From Ktedonobacteria bacterium brp13 (GTDB lineage: Bacteria > Chloroflexota > Ktedonobacteria > Ktedonobacterales > Ktedonobacteraceae), in assembly GCA_015099395.1 (NCBI GenBank), contig AP024096.1:5456001-5520000 (forward strand): DNA of 64,000 nucleotides, written 5' to 3'. Both the position numbers and the translations under genes were made by a program. Under the pieces are notes generated by a model that was not told where the DNA came from, did not search any database, and was given only the letters and a program-made list of their open reading frames with translations. How positions within the stretch are numbered: position 1 is the stretch's first letter; each line of letters starts with the position of its first letter. Of this stretch, positions 54,208-62,939 are shown piece after piece.

Positions 54208-54819
54208 ATGTCAGACGAACAACAAACGCTACACGCAGTGAGCGAGGCGGTCAACGAGCAGGAACATGGCGTCCTGGTCTCAGTGGAAGGGATCGGTCCA
54301 CAGGCTCAGGGTACGCCGAAGGTATTGGTAACGATGGGCAGTGACTCGGATCTGCCACTGATGATGAAGGCAGTAAATACTCTGCGCAACGAGTTCGGCA
54401 TTCCCTGCCTCGTACAGATTAACTCGGTACATCGCGACCTGCGGAGCGTCGTACGGCACATCGAAAACCTGCCAGAGTCGATCCAGGTTATCATCGCCTG
54501 TGCCGGCGGGGCCGCACACCTACCAGGCAATATCGCGGACCTGCGGGCCGACCTCCCGGTAATTGGAGTGCCACGTGACCTCGGTGCTTTGAAAGGTGTT
54601 GATGCACTGCTCTCTATGGTCCAGATGCCGGAGGGTGCACCGGTCGCTGTGATGGCCATTGGCGACGCAGGCGCGGTGAACGCAGCGATCCATGCGGCCA
54701 AAGAGCTAGCGATCGGCGATCCTGTGATCAAAGAGCGACTACAGGCCTACGCCGAAAAACGCAAGCAGCGGGTTGCCAGGCAGAACGCCGGGCTGCAAAA
54801 CACATTACAAAGCCTGTAA
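54208..54819 (+). CDS. purE: N5-CAIR mutase
   Basis: 203 aa. Motifs: VTMGSDSDLPLMMKA, the active-site segment NSVHRDL (usually SAHRTP), CAGGAAHLPG, PVIGVP, LLSMVQMPEGAPV, and AIGDAGAVNAA. The active-site His is kept, but the SAHRTP context is altered. An N-terminal extension of about 35 residues is unusual (typical length 160-170). It moves the carboxyl group of N5-CAIR to carbon. Co-transcribed with purK. Confidence 0.95.
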   Translation: MSDEQQTLHAVSEAVNEQEHGVLVSVEGIGPQAQGTPKVLVTMGSDSDLPLMMKAVNTLRNEFGIPCLVQINSVHRDLRSVVRHIENLPESIQVIIACAGGAAHLPGNIADLRADLPVIGVPRDLGALKGVDALLSMVQMPEGAPVAVMAIGDAGAVNAAIHAAKELAIGDPVIKERLQAYAEKRKQRVARQNAGLQNTLQSL

Positions 54820-54834
54820 GCAACAGTAGTTGCG

Positions 54835-54913
54835 TTACTACTTATCCGAAAACTTGCGTGTGCGAGCACTAGCGACGCCAGTCGCGTTGGGTTTCGGAAT
54901 AAGATCTTAGTAG
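54835..54913. repeat. Dispersed palindromic repeat, copy C
   Basis: Nearly the same as copy A over its whole length (ATCCGAAAACTTGCGTGTGC to GTTTCGGAATAAGATCTTAG), same orientation. It lies 15 bases after the purE stop. Confidence 0.8.
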
Positions 54914-55047
54914 CAATGGTGCGAAAGCACACAAGGATACTCCAGACTTCGCTGTGCCTGATCTGATTTTCATCGACGTCTGTGGTAAACTCTGATATAA
55001 TATGGACAGGTATATAGAACACTAGTTTCAAAAAATCGGAGAGAGCT

Positions 55048-56079
55048 ATGGGGGACCGCCTCGTGTCGCCGAATGTGAGCGAAGAGGAACAGATTATCGA
55101 AGGGAGCTTGCGCCCTCACCGACTGTCCGAGTATATCGGTCAGGAAAAGATTAAGGATAACCTGAGTATTCTGTTGGAGGCAGCGCGCCGTCGTAACGAG
55201 CCGGTCGACCATGTACTACTCTATGGGCCTCCGGGACTGGGTAAGACGACGCTCTGTAATATTATTGCCACGGAGATGGGCGTAAATCTCCGTACAACGT
55301 CTGGTCCAGCTATCGAGCATGCGGGCGACCTGGCCTCTATCCTGACGTCACTACAGCCGGGTGAAGTGCTCTTTATCGATGAGATTCATCGGCTGGCACG
55401 ACCAGTCGAGGAACGACTCTACTCGGCGATGGAAGATTTCGCGATCGACGTGATGATCGGCAAAGGACCGAGCGCTCGCTCACTGCGTCTCTCACTGCCT
55501 CCCTTCACCGTCGTAGGCGCAACCACGCGTGTCGGCTCATTGACGGCACCTTTACGCGACCGCTTCGGAGCCATTTACCGCATGGAGTACTATAACATTG
55601 ACGCCTTGCGGCAGATTGTCGCGCGTTCAGCGCATATCTTAAAAGTACCGTCACAGGAAGATGGTATCGAAGAGATTGCGGGCCGCGCACGTGGCACGCC
55701 GCGTATCGTCAACCGCCTGCTCAAACGCGTACGTGACTACGCCCAGGTACGAGCCGATGGTGTGATCACCAGAGAGGTAGCGCAAGCAGCCTTGCAAGCC
55801 ATGGAGGTTGATGAGATCGGACTGGATCAGACCGATCGGCATATGCTCCTGACGATTATTCAAAAATTCAACGGTGGTCCGGTCGGCCTGGATACGCTTG
55901 CAGCGAGTACCAGCGAAGACACAGAGACCATCGAGGATGTGTATGAGCCGTATCTTTTACAGCTTGGCTTCATCGCACGAACACCGCGTGGACGTATCGC
56001 AATGCGTTCAGCGTACGAACATCTGGGTATCATCCCACCAGGTGAAGAAGGTGGACCGACACTTTGGACAACAACGTAA
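55048..56079 (+). CDS. ruvB: Holliday junction branch-migration helicase RuvB
   Basis: 343 aa. AAA+ motor of the RuvABC complex. RPHRLSEYIGQEKIKDNL, Walker A GPPGLGKTTL, Walker B LFIDEIHRL, sensor 1 GATTRVGSLTAPLRDRFG, arginine finger region RARGTPRIVNRLLKR, and a C-terminal winged helix. Full length. Its end overlaps queA, the common ruvB-queA pairing. ruvA and ruvC are not in the window. Confidence 0.98.
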   Translation: MGDRLVSPNVSEEEQIIEGSLRPHRLSEYIGQEKIKDNLSILLEAARRRNEPVDHVLLYGPPGLGKTTLCNIIATEMGVNLRTTSGPAIEHAGDLASILTSLQPGEVLFIDEIHRLARPVEERLYSAMEDFAIDVMIGKGPSARSLRLSLPPFTVVGATTRVGSLTAPLRDRFGAIYRMEYYNIDALRQIVARSAHILKVPSQEDGIEEIAGRARGTPRIVNRLLKRVRDYAQVRADGVITREVAQAALQAMEVDEIGLDQTDRHMLLTIIQKFNGGPVGLDTLAASTSEDTETIEDVYEPYLLQLGFIARTPRGRIAMRSAYEHLGIIPPGEEGGPTLWTTT

Positions 56080-57227
56080 ACAGTGCGCATATTAGTAATA
56101 GTGCAGAGATTAATCAAGACCTCAAGATCAGCGAATTCGACTACGACCTGCCCATGGAGTTAATCGCGCAGACGCCCATTGAGCCACGAGATGCCTCGCG
56201 GCTCCTTGTGGTACAACGCGCAACCGGCACATTCGAACATCGACACTTTCGCGATATCGGCGAGTATCTGCGACCAGGCGATCTGCTGATCGCCAACCAG
56301 AGCCGTGTCATTCCAGCGCGTCTGTTAGGACGGCGCGTCGAGAGCGGCGGCGCGGTCGAGGTCCTGCTACTGGCAGAACGCCCAGATCTGGGCAGCGACT
56401 GCTGGGAGACATTAGTACGTCCCGGTCGCCGTCTACGCGAGGGCGCACGCATCGAGTTTGGCCCGGAAGGTGAAGCACCACGGCTCTTCGGTGAAGTTCA
56501 GCAGCGCACCGATGCCGGTGGGCGTGTCGTCCACTTCTGGACACCAGAGCAAGAGCAAACAAAACTCGCTCCAGCGAACACGACCGACGATCCTTATAGT
56601 ATCCTCTCGGTACGCCAACGGATCGACGAGATCGGACGCATGCCCTTGCCACCCTATATCCATGAGACCCTGAACGATCCCGAACGCTACCAGACCGTCT
56701 ATGCACGCATTCGTGGTTCAGCCGCCGCCCCTACTGCAGGCCTGCACTTTACCGCTGGCCTGATCGAACAACTCAAGCAGCAAGGCGTACAGGTTGGCTT
56801 TGTCACACTACACGTCGGACTGGATACGTTTCGCCCTGTCGAACACGAGAATGTCAGCGAACATAAGATGCACAGCGAAGAGATAGAGTTGGATGCTACC
56901 ACCGCCGATCTTATTAACCGCACAAAAAAGGCGGGCGGACGGATTATCGCCGTAGGCACCACCTCCGTACGCGTTCTGGAGAGCGTTGCCAGCATCTGCG
57001 AGGGCGAGATCCAGGCCTACACAGGGGGTACGCGGCTCTTTATCACACCGGGCCGTCCCTACAAACTTGTCGACGCCATGATTACCAACTTCCATCTGCC
57101 GCGCTCTACCCTGCTGCTGCTGGTCAGTGCATTCCTGGGCAAAGAGTTGATGGAGCAGGCATATCAAGAAGCTATGCGTGAACGCTATCGCTTCTTCAGT
57201 TTTGGCGATGCAATGCTTTTACTCTAA
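56064..57227 (+). CDS. queA: tRNA preQ1 ribosyltransferase-isomerase
   Basis: 387 aa from TTG 56064, inside the end of ruvB, with GAAGGTGGA upstream. Uses S-adenosylmethionine to make epoxyqueuosine in tRNA. Motifs: ISEFDYDLPMELIAQTP, the DLLIANQSRVIPARLLG block, PPYIHETLNDPERYQTVYA, APTAGLHFT, VGTTSVRVLE and MITNFHLPRSTLLLLVSAF. Longer than usual (340-350 aa) because of an N-terminal extension and a segment near residue 160-180 (TPEQEQTKLAPANTTDD). Confidence 0.97.
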   Translation: MDNNVNSAHISNSAEINQDLKISEFDYDLPMELIAQTPIEPRDASRLLVVQRATGTFEHRHFRDIGEYLRPGDLLIANQSRVIPARLLGRRVESGGAVEVLLLAERPDLGSDCWETLVRPGRRLREGARIEFGPEGEAPRLFGEVQQRTDAGGRVVHFWTPEQEQTKLAPANTTDDPYSILSVRQRIDEIGRMPLPPYIHETLNDPERYQTVYARIRGSAAAPTAGLHFTAGLIEQLKQQGVQVGFVTLHVGLDTFRPVEHENVSEHKMHSEEIELDATTADLINRTKKAGGRIIAVGTTSVRVLESVASICEGEIQAYTGGTRLFITPGRPYKLVDAMITNFHLPRSTLLLLVSAFLGKELMEQAYQEAMRERYRFFSFGDAMLLL

Positions 57228-57395
57228 AAGTTCAGCACTAGAGACAAAGCAGAAGTGGTCGCCTGGTACTCATGTAAACCTGGCTGTGATCTACCCGCAA
57301 TACAATGAAGTATTACAGGCTTGACGTAGGAATAATTGAAGTGCCAAAATAACAATAGAAATCCACCTACCAGGCATAACACAGGAGAGGACATA

Positions 57396-57521
57396 ATGTA
57401 TTTATCTCCTATGCAGCCTTATATTCTCGAGAAACTTGAACAAATAGACACTCATAGGAGCTCAAAAATATCATTATGCGTGACATTACTATTTTTAGTG
57501 GCAATGCCCATCCTGAATTAG
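57396..57521 (+). CDS. Possible leader peptide overlapping prs
   Basis: 41 codons with a very good ribosome site (GGAGAGG, 5 bases before ATG). It overlaps the first 46 bases of prs in another frame and ends inside it. Its translation could influence prs initiation, whose own AGGAGC is 14 bases from its start codon. No known leader family; composition is ordinary (MYLSPMQPYILEKLEQ). Confidence 0.35.
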   Translation: MYLSPMQPYILEKLEQIDTHRSSKISLCVTLLFLVAMPILN

Positions 57522-58420
57522 CACAAGAGATCAGCGAGTATTTAGGTTTACAACTTTCACCGACCCACATCCAACACTTTAGTAACGACTGCCTCTACGT
57601 CCAGATGAACGAAAACTGCCGCGAGAGTGACGTCTTTATAGTGCAGCCACTGGTCACTCCGGTCCAGGAACACGTAATGGAGCTACTCTTTATGCTCGAT
57701 GCAGCACGGGGTGCCTCGGCAGGGCGACTCACAGCAGTAGTGCCCTATTATGCATATGCTCGTTCAGATAAAAAGGATGCCTCGCGCATCTCAATCGCAG
57801 GTCGTCTGGTCGCCGATCTCCTGCAAGCAGCAGGGGCCAATCGCGTAATCACCATGACCCTCCACGCCCCCCAGGTCCATGGCTTCTTCAGTGTCCCCAC
57901 CGATCATTTAAATGCCCTCAACGTCCTGGCCACGCATTTTCGTAAATTGCATCTCACCAACGGAGTCGTCGTCTCACCAGATCTAGGCAACGCCAAGGTC
58001 GCTTCAGTCTTTGCACGTATGCTTGGCATGCCGGTCGCAGCAGGCAGCAAAAAGCGTATCTCCGACGACAAAGTAATCATCGAGAATATCGTTGGTGAAG
58101 TCAACGGAAAAGATATCATCGTCCTTGACGACGAGATCGCCAATGGCGGCACGATCATCGAGATCCTTGAGCACCTGAGTAAACATAATGTCGGACGCGT
58201 CTTCGTCGCCTGTACCCACGGCCTCTTCACCGGCAAAGCCATTGAACATCTGCGGTACCACACAGAAGTTGAGCAGATCGTCACCACCAACACCGTGCCG
58301 ATCGCAGAAGATAAGCGCCTGCCCAACATGCAGATCCTCTCCATTGCCCCTCTCCTGGCCGAAACCATCCGGCGCAACCACAACGGAGAATCAGTAAGCA
58401 GCCTGTTTGAAGAAAATTAA
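57476..58420 (+). CDS. prs: Ribose-phosphate pyrophosphokinase
   Basis: 314 aa. Makes PRPP, the substrate of PurF and other pathways. ITIFSGNAHPELAQEI, PYYAYARSDKKD, the PRPP-binding region DIIVLDDEIANGGTI and VACTHGLF. The active-site flexible loop segment (YARSDKKDASRIS) differs from the canonical YARQDRK. It lies near purKE and queA. A long inverted repeat follows. Confidence 0.95.
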   Translation: MRDITIFSGNAHPELAQEISEYLGLQLSPTHIQHFSNDCLYVQMNENCRESDVFIVQPLVTPVQEHVMELLFMLDAARGASAGRLTAVVPYYAYARSDKKDASRISIAGRLVADLLQAAGANRVITMTLHAPQVHGFFSVPTDHLNALNVLATHFRKLHLTNGVVVSPDLGNAKVASVFARMLGMPVAAGSKKRISDDKVIIENIVGEVNGKDIIVLDDEIANGGTIIEILEHLSKHNVGRVFVACTHGLFTGKAIEHLRYHTEVEQIVTTNTVPIAEDKRLPNMQILSIAPLLAETIRRNHNGESVSSLFEEN

Positions 58421-58463
58421 TATTTCTACACATCCAGATAGCGGATCAGCCAGTTAAAATAAA

Positions 58464-58508
58464 AACGTGTGAGGGCGGCGAATGACCAGTTCGTCGCCCT
58501 CGCACGTT
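58464..58508 (+). terminator. Hairpin after prs
   Basis: AACGTGTGAGGGCGGCGAA pairs with TTCGTCGCCCTCGCACGTT with two mismatches. No T-run follows. Confidence 0.65.
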
Positions 58509-58933
58509 CAACGAGGGTTCTTTGCTAAGAAACAGTGCAAACGACAGATTCTAACATCTCAAGATTGATTCTAACATGTCGATCCGCGTAGCTTAAGCGC
58601 CAGGTGGATCATCCTGGTGATCCGTTTGGGTCATTCCATTTCCAGAGAACCTGTACTACCCTGCCAGATGGCAAGTACCAGTTCAACTAGAGCCATGGAA
58701 ACCATGTAGAAAGGATCTTTGCAGGGTCTACAAATTCTGTTATCCTTGCAGGAGAGAGATGTCTGTCGATGACGTCCCGCACTACTCTGTGACGCGAGCG
58801 TGCGGTGGTATCCAATAGCCGAAAAAGAATTTCCGCTTTTTTCATTGCCGAAAGAATAGAGCATTAGAAGTCCTGAAAGCGGAACCAACGTAGCAAGGCA
58901 ACGGGTCTTGCCCGACAACCTTTGGGGGGCTGA
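58509..58933 (+). other. Long leader region before the sigma-like gene
   Basis: About 425 bases with no supported gene. GATTCTAACAT occurs twice (near 58550 and 58568). Further on are short stems such as GGCAA-cgggtc-TTGCC just before GGGGGG and the sigma gene start. No known riboswitch was recognised. Confidence 0.4.
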
Positions 58934-59689
58934 ATGATCGATTTGAGTGATCCTACGCTTGATGAGCGTCTACAACGTCGGACAGCAGAGGGGCGCTATG
59001 AGATTAGCGAAAGTGAACTGGTAACAAATATCCGCGCACTAAAGGCCGCGAATAATACAGCCGGGGTACGCCGCTTGAGCGAGAAACTTTTGCAACGCTG
59101 CGCACCACTATTTCAACGCCATACACAGGGTCTACGCCATCGACCAGATTTACGAGAAGAGGCGATAGCGAATATGGCGGAGCATCTACTCCGCGAGGTA
59201 CTGGACCCGAATGAGATATTTGTCAGTCAGAACTTTATTCACTATCTGCGCTGCCTCTGTGTCGATGAATTTAATCGTGTACTACGTCAGGAGGGCCTGG
59301 GCTATCGACGCGACGAAGAGGGACGACCAAGTGGACGTCCACAACATGTGCCACGCGCACTGGTCGAGACGATACGCACAGCGAACGCAGACGAAGAGGG
59401 ACAACCTGCCGCCGATGTGGCAGACCCACATAATCAGTATGAAGAGCTCCATGCCGAGGATGAGAGCGAGCGCATCTTAACCTATCTACGCGATCCACTG
59501 GACCGCAAGATTATGGTCCTGCGTGCAGTCGAGGGTCTGAAGTGGGATGATATCGCGGAGGTCTGTAAGAAGACGGAGCGCACAGTACGCCTGCGCTATG
59601 AACGCGCTCGTAGCTACTTACGTGAATGCGTGACACGCGAGCTGCAAAGCACAAGCTATTCGTCGACTACGATTCAACCACAGTCCTGA
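58934..59689 (+). CDS. ECF-like RNA polymerase sigma factor
   Basis: 251 aa. The C-terminal part carries a region-4-like HTH: IMVLRAVEGLKWDDIAEVCKKTERTVRLRYERARSYLRE. Residues 55-130 resemble region 2 (LREEAIANMAEHLLREVLD, NFIHYLRCLCVDEFNRVLR). This fits an ECF-like sigma factor with a long N-terminus and linker. It is followed 84 bases later by an XRE-type gene that may be its regulator. Target promoter unknown. Confidence 0.75.
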   Translation: MIDLSDPTLDERLQRRTAEGRYEISESELVTNIRALKAANNTAGVRRLSEKLLQRCAPLFQRHTQGLRHRPDLREEAIANMAEHLLREVLDPNEIFVSQNFIHYLRCLCVDEFNRVLRQEGLGYRRDEEGRPSGRPQHVPRALVETIRTANADEEGQPAADVADPHNQYEELHAEDESERILTYLRDPLDRKIMVLRAVEGLKWDDIAEVCKKTERTVRLRYERARSYLRECVTRELQSTSYSSTTIQPQS

Positions 59690-59773
59690 TAGAGCAAAAA
59701 CCGACAAACACTAGAAAAAACAGCACAACCGAAATAAAACCCGGATACAGCAGAAGGGAAAGGAGTACTCATT

Positions 59774-60388
59774 ATGAACACTCCCGAATTACGTCAATTA
59801 AAGATGGCCTGGCTGGCCGCCAGGGAGGCCGGCGATCAGCAAGAGCAATTGCGCCTATTGCGTGCATATCCAGAACAGCAGGATAATCTCATCGACTTTA
59901 TCGCAGGCTATCATGCAACCGGTGGTGATGCCACCAATCAACTCAGTGCGGATGTGCAGCCAGAGGTCACGCCGCTCACACAACGCGCCTTCCAGAATGC
60001 TCTGGAGCGCGTTATTGAGCCACAAGCATTTACGCAGACCACCATTGAGACGCTGGCAGAACTACGTAAGAGTCTTAACCTGAGCAAATCAGAGGCCGCT
60101 CGTCGTCTACGTCTCAGCATCGATGTCTGGAACAAGTTTGAGAGCGGCGCTATCGATCTGTTCAGTCTGACACAGCGCCAGCTGGAACGCCTCTCTGGCT
60201 GCTTCAATATCGGCATCGACCAGTTCAGCAGCCTGCTCACCGGTAGTCAGCCTGCCATCTCACTCAACCGCCGCCAGACCAGGCAGGCATCCCAACATGA
60301 CCAGCAGGGTCCGCAGCGGCAGAGCTTCGCCGAGGCGCTCGACCGCAGTACAATGTCCGCAGAGGACAAAGAGTTCTGGCAAGCATAG
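59774..60388 (+). CDS. XRE-type HTH protein, likely partner of the sigma factor
   Basis: 204 aa. A helix-turn-helix near residues 100-140 (ELRKSLNLSKSEAARRLRLS) is similar to XRE/Cro domains. The N-terminal 80 residues are helical and polar (LRLLRAYPEQQDNLIDFI), and the C-terminus ends with a conserved-looking MSAEDKEFW. AAAGGAG ribosome site. The pairing with the upstream sigma-like gene suggests a regulator or anti-sigma partner; this is inferred from position only. Confidence 0.65.
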   Translation: MNTPELRQLKMAWLAAREAGDQQEQLRLLRAYPEQQDNLIDFIAGYHATGGDATNQLSADVQPEVTPLTQRAFQNALERVIEPQAFTQTTIETLAELRKSLNLSKSEAARRLRLSIDVWNKFESGAIDLFSLTQRQLERLSGCFNIGIDQFSSLLTGSQPAISLNRRQTRQASQHDQQGPQRQSFAEALDRSTMSAEDKEFWQA

Positions 60389-60472
60389 AGAAGTCAGGTC
60401 CGGGTACTCCTTTTGCCGACCAGAGCAGGCATCACGATAACTGATGAAAGGATTGGATAGTCGAATGGCTGG

Positions 60473-61201
60473 CTACTCTTTGGTGGCGTAACCTATATAA
60501 GAGACGCTCTTAAACCCGCCAGGGGTGAGCGTTAGCCGCCCTTCGACAATACCAGGCATAAAACCGGTCAGTTCACGTATATGAAGCTTGTTGCGCTCCA
60601 GCTCAGCCCTTAATTCGCGTGGCTTGATAAACATCGAGTGCACATGGAGGCCAGGGACCAGTCCCCAGCGTTGAAAGAAGCGTTCACCGATCCAGATGAG
60701 AACGAGCCGCGCGAGAAACGTCCGGTTGATCGTATCGAAGATGAAGATGCCACCGGGAGCCAGTACACGCGCGATTTCGCGCACAGTCGCAGACAGATCC
60801 TGTACATGTTCCAGCACATCCATACAGACCACCACCGAAAAACTACCATCGGCATAGGGTAGCGACTCCGCACTCCCCTCATACAGACCAACATTCTGCC
60901 CAAGCTGGAGCTTATCGACATACTGACGCGCTCCAGCCAGAGACCCGGCTGAAGGATCAACACCGGAGACAACCAATCCTCTCCGTGCCAACTCGCCACA
61001 GAGCAGACCACCGCCACAACCAACCTCCAAAACCTCTTGTTGAGTAAAGGCACCCTTCCCCCACACACGCTCCACGCAAGACGCCATATAATTAACGCGG
61101 TCCCCGGCCAGTAACCGCAGCAAATTGTGCCGATCATACCAATCATACGTTGCAAAGATATCGGACTGCGATGCTTTTAACGCACGCTGCGAAGAAGTCA
61201 T
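60473..61201 (-). CDS. UbiG-like SAM-dependent methyltransferase
   Basis: 242 aa. Class I Rossmann methyltransferase: motif I VLEVGCGGGLLCGELAR, motif II GVDPSAGSLAGAR, motif III VVCMDVLEHV, post-III RVLAPGGIFIFDTINRT. The C-terminal part (FIKPRELRAELERNKLHI, GRLTLTPGGFKSVSYIGYA) fits the UbiG family, which O-methylates quinone precursors. Chloroflexota with menaquinone would not need ubiquinone steps, so the substrate may differ. Confidence 0.85.
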   Translation of the reverse strand: MTSSQRALKASQSDIFATYDWYDRHNLLRLLAGDRVNYMASCVERVWGKGAFTQQEVLEVGCGGGLLCGELARRGLVVSGVDPSAGSLAGARQYVDKLQLGQNVGLYEGSAESLPYADGSFSVVVCMDVLEHVQDLSATVREIARVLAPGGIFIFDTINRTFLARLVLIWIGERFFQRWGLVPGLHVHSMFIKPRELRAELERNKLHIRELTGFMPGIVEGRLTLTPGGFKSVSYIGYATKE

Positions 61202-61226
61202 CCTACACCTACCATCTTTAAAAATC

Positions 61227-61274
61227 GCGTGATGCGGGTACCCCTTGGTTCACCTATGGGGAGGAGCATCACGC
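61227..61274. repeat. Hairpin at the 3' side of iscB
   Basis: GCGTGATGC pairs with GCATCACGC around a 30-base loop that itself has GGGTACCCC. It lies at the iscB stop, between iscB and the methyltransferase gene. It may be the right end of the IS element or a terminator. Confidence 0.5.
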
Positions 61275-62543
61275 ATTCCTTTCTTGTGTGTATTCATAAC
61301 CGTCCGCCCTGTGCAAACGGCGCATATACTTGGGGTGAATATCAAACTTTCCAAGACGAAAACTTGGGCGATGACGAATTGCAATGCGCCCCTGGGAGAT
61401 TCCCTTCGGAGTGACGGCTTTTACCACGTCGCCTGTGCGATACCCCAGAAATGATCCTTTGCGCTCTTTGTGCTGTTTCGGGAACCCGTAGGCATCCGTG
61501 ACGCACATTTTTCGTCGTCCGTGACCAGTCGCCTTCACCAACAATGGAACCACTCCCTGCACTGAGAGTACGAGCGGTGTACTCTTCCCTACATTCGCAG
61601 CATCGCACCAGTGGGTCTTGGGCATCTTGCGCGTCGTTCTGTTGAACTTCGTCAGCCCGCCCGAACCGCATTCAACCGGCAATCCCGTGACTTGTAAGCG
61701 TTCAAAGAGTGCCCAGCGTGTCACATTCACGGCTGCTGCATCCTTGAGCGGCTGCTTAGCCTGGGCCTGGATGCGCTTGAGCACCTCGGGTTTCTTTTTC
61801 AGAAAATCCTTGATGTCCTGCGTGCCTTTGGCGATATTGCACTTCTCACAGGCCAGAGCCAAATTGCTGATGCAATTCGTCCCACCTTTGGCACGCGGTA
61901 CAATGTGCTCTACCTGTAAAGGAATATCTTTGGCTCTGCAGTAGGAGCATTGTCGTTCCCACTTTTCGAGCAGGTACTCGCGGATTTCATAGCTTGCGAG
62001 CGTCCCTTGTTGATATTCCACTCCTGATATTTCCGGGTGCTCCATCTGCTGAAGATCGAACTTGACGAGTTCCATGCTCATCGCGGTGATTGGACAATAG
62101 CGAGCAAGACGCAGGACCCATGTCAGAATGTTGTCGATCCTACTTTCTAACGAGGGTGGTAGCCAACCCTTCTTTCTGTTCTTCCGGTTGGACCAGCGTG
62201 GCTTTCGGTAGCGTGTTTTTCGCTGTCTGCGTCCTCTGCGTACCCCCCGACGATCATCGAGGGCCGATTTGATCGCCTGTCCACGATGCGTGAGTTCTGC
62301 GGCAAAAACGACTTCGCCTGTTGCATCATTGACGACCGCAATGCCAGTGGTCTTCGAGCCGGGATCAAGCTTGACCCGTAGCGGCTTGACTTCAGGCTGC
62401 TCGACCACTCGCTTTAAGACGATGGTGAATGGATACATGCGGTACACGGATGCTTTGCCCTGTTTCAAGAGCAGACGTGCGCGGGCCGGATGCACCGGGT
62501 TTAACGGCTTACAAAAACTGTCGATCACGAATACATTGCTCAA
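61269..62543 (-). CDS. iscB: IscB RNA-guided nuclease (IS200/IS605-associated)
   Basis: 424 aa from TTG 62543 (AGGAGG upstream). Order: N-terminal PLMP domain (VFVIDSFCKPLNPVHPARA), RuvC-I with Asp60 (LDPGSKTTG), Arg-rich bridge helix (RRGRRQRKTRYRKPRW), RuvC-II with Glu158, HNH with zinc cysteines 199/202/232/235 and His213 (VEHIVPRAKGG), and RuvC-III with His311/Asp314 (HWCDAANVGKS). All catalytic residues appear present, so it could nick or cut both strands with an omega-RNA. IscB is the ancestral relative of Cas9. No tnpA transposase is nearby, so the element would depend on a transposase elsewhere. Confidence 0.93.
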   Translation of the reverse strand: MSNVFVIDSFCKPLNPVHPARARLLLKQGKASVYRMYPFTIVLKRVVEQPEVKPLRVKLDPGSKTTGIAVVNDATGEVVFAAELTHRGQAIKSALDDRRGVRRGRRQRKTRYRKPRWSNRKNRKKGWLPPSLESRIDNILTWVLRLARYCPITAMSMELVKFDLQQMEHPEISGVEYQQGTLASYEIREYLLEKWERQCSYCRAKDIPLQVEHIVPRAKGGTNCISNLALACEKCNIAKGTQDIKDFLKKKPEVLKRIQAQAKQPLKDAAAVNVTRWALFERLQVTGLPVECGSGGLTKFNRTTRKMPKTHWCDAANVGKSTPLVLSVQGVVPLLVKATGHGRRKMCVTDAYGFPKQHKERKGSFLGYRTGDVVKAVTPKGISQGRIAIRHRPSFRLGKFDIHPKYMRRLHRADGYEYTQERNA

Positions 62544-62790
62544 GTTGAGCCTCCTATTGCTAGGGTGTTGTTTGCCTCGTCAATCTTCGGGAGGGTTTAT
62601 CGTCCAACACACTGGGTTAACCCTGTAGCCCTGTTTAATGTGGGACCGTAGAGCAGCGGGCTGGCATGCACCCGTTGGTACCTATTTCTTCCCGAAGGGA
62701 GCACTATCACTAGTGCTAAGACTGGTCAGGTGTGGACTTACTTGCGCAAGCCCCCGGATTTATCCCTGATTCTTACCCACATTTTACAAA
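62544..62790 (-). ncRNA. Probable omega-RNA upstream of iscB
   Basis: The region just 5' of iscB is non-coding and strongly structured on the minus strand: GCACTAGTGATAGTGC hairpin (62701-62716), CTCCCTTCGGGAAG hairpin (62689-62702 region), and a GC-rich multi-stem ending in AGGAGGCTCAAC before the TTG start. Known omega-RNAs occupy this position and carry their guide at the 5' end. The 5' limit (near 62750-62790) is a guess. Confidence 0.55.
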
Positions 62791-62939
62791 GGGAAAAGGA
62801 AGACGACATCAGAAGGCGATTCATAAAGACGAGCTTATGAGGAACTCCTTGCAAACTCAAGCTTGGTAATCTCCATCTGAAGCGGCCTTCATTCTGCGAA
62901 TGTTAAATGTGGGTAAAAGACAGGGATTTATCCGTGGGG
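62751..62939. repeat. Large inverted repeat upstream of iscB
   Basis: Left arm 62751-62790 and right arm 62901-62939 are inverted copies over about 38 bases with roughly five differences and small gaps. Shared words include GGATTTATCC or its complement, CTTACCCACATTT and ACCCACATTTAACA. The 110 bases between hold no gene. It could mark the left boundary of the IscB element. Confidence 0.6.

Noticed and set aside
57228..57395. A preQ1 riboswitch associated with queA or upstream of prs
   Set aside because: No preQ1 core sequence is visible, and queA itself begins inside ruvB without a leader.
58631..58918. 95-codon minus-strand frame before the sigma-like gene
   Set aside because: No ribosome site, no domain, and it covers the presumed leader of the plus-strand gene.
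62089..62628. Plus-strand frames inside the iscB region as genes
   Set aside because: They are shadows of the IscB coding sequence, which has a complete set of conserved motifs on the minus strand.
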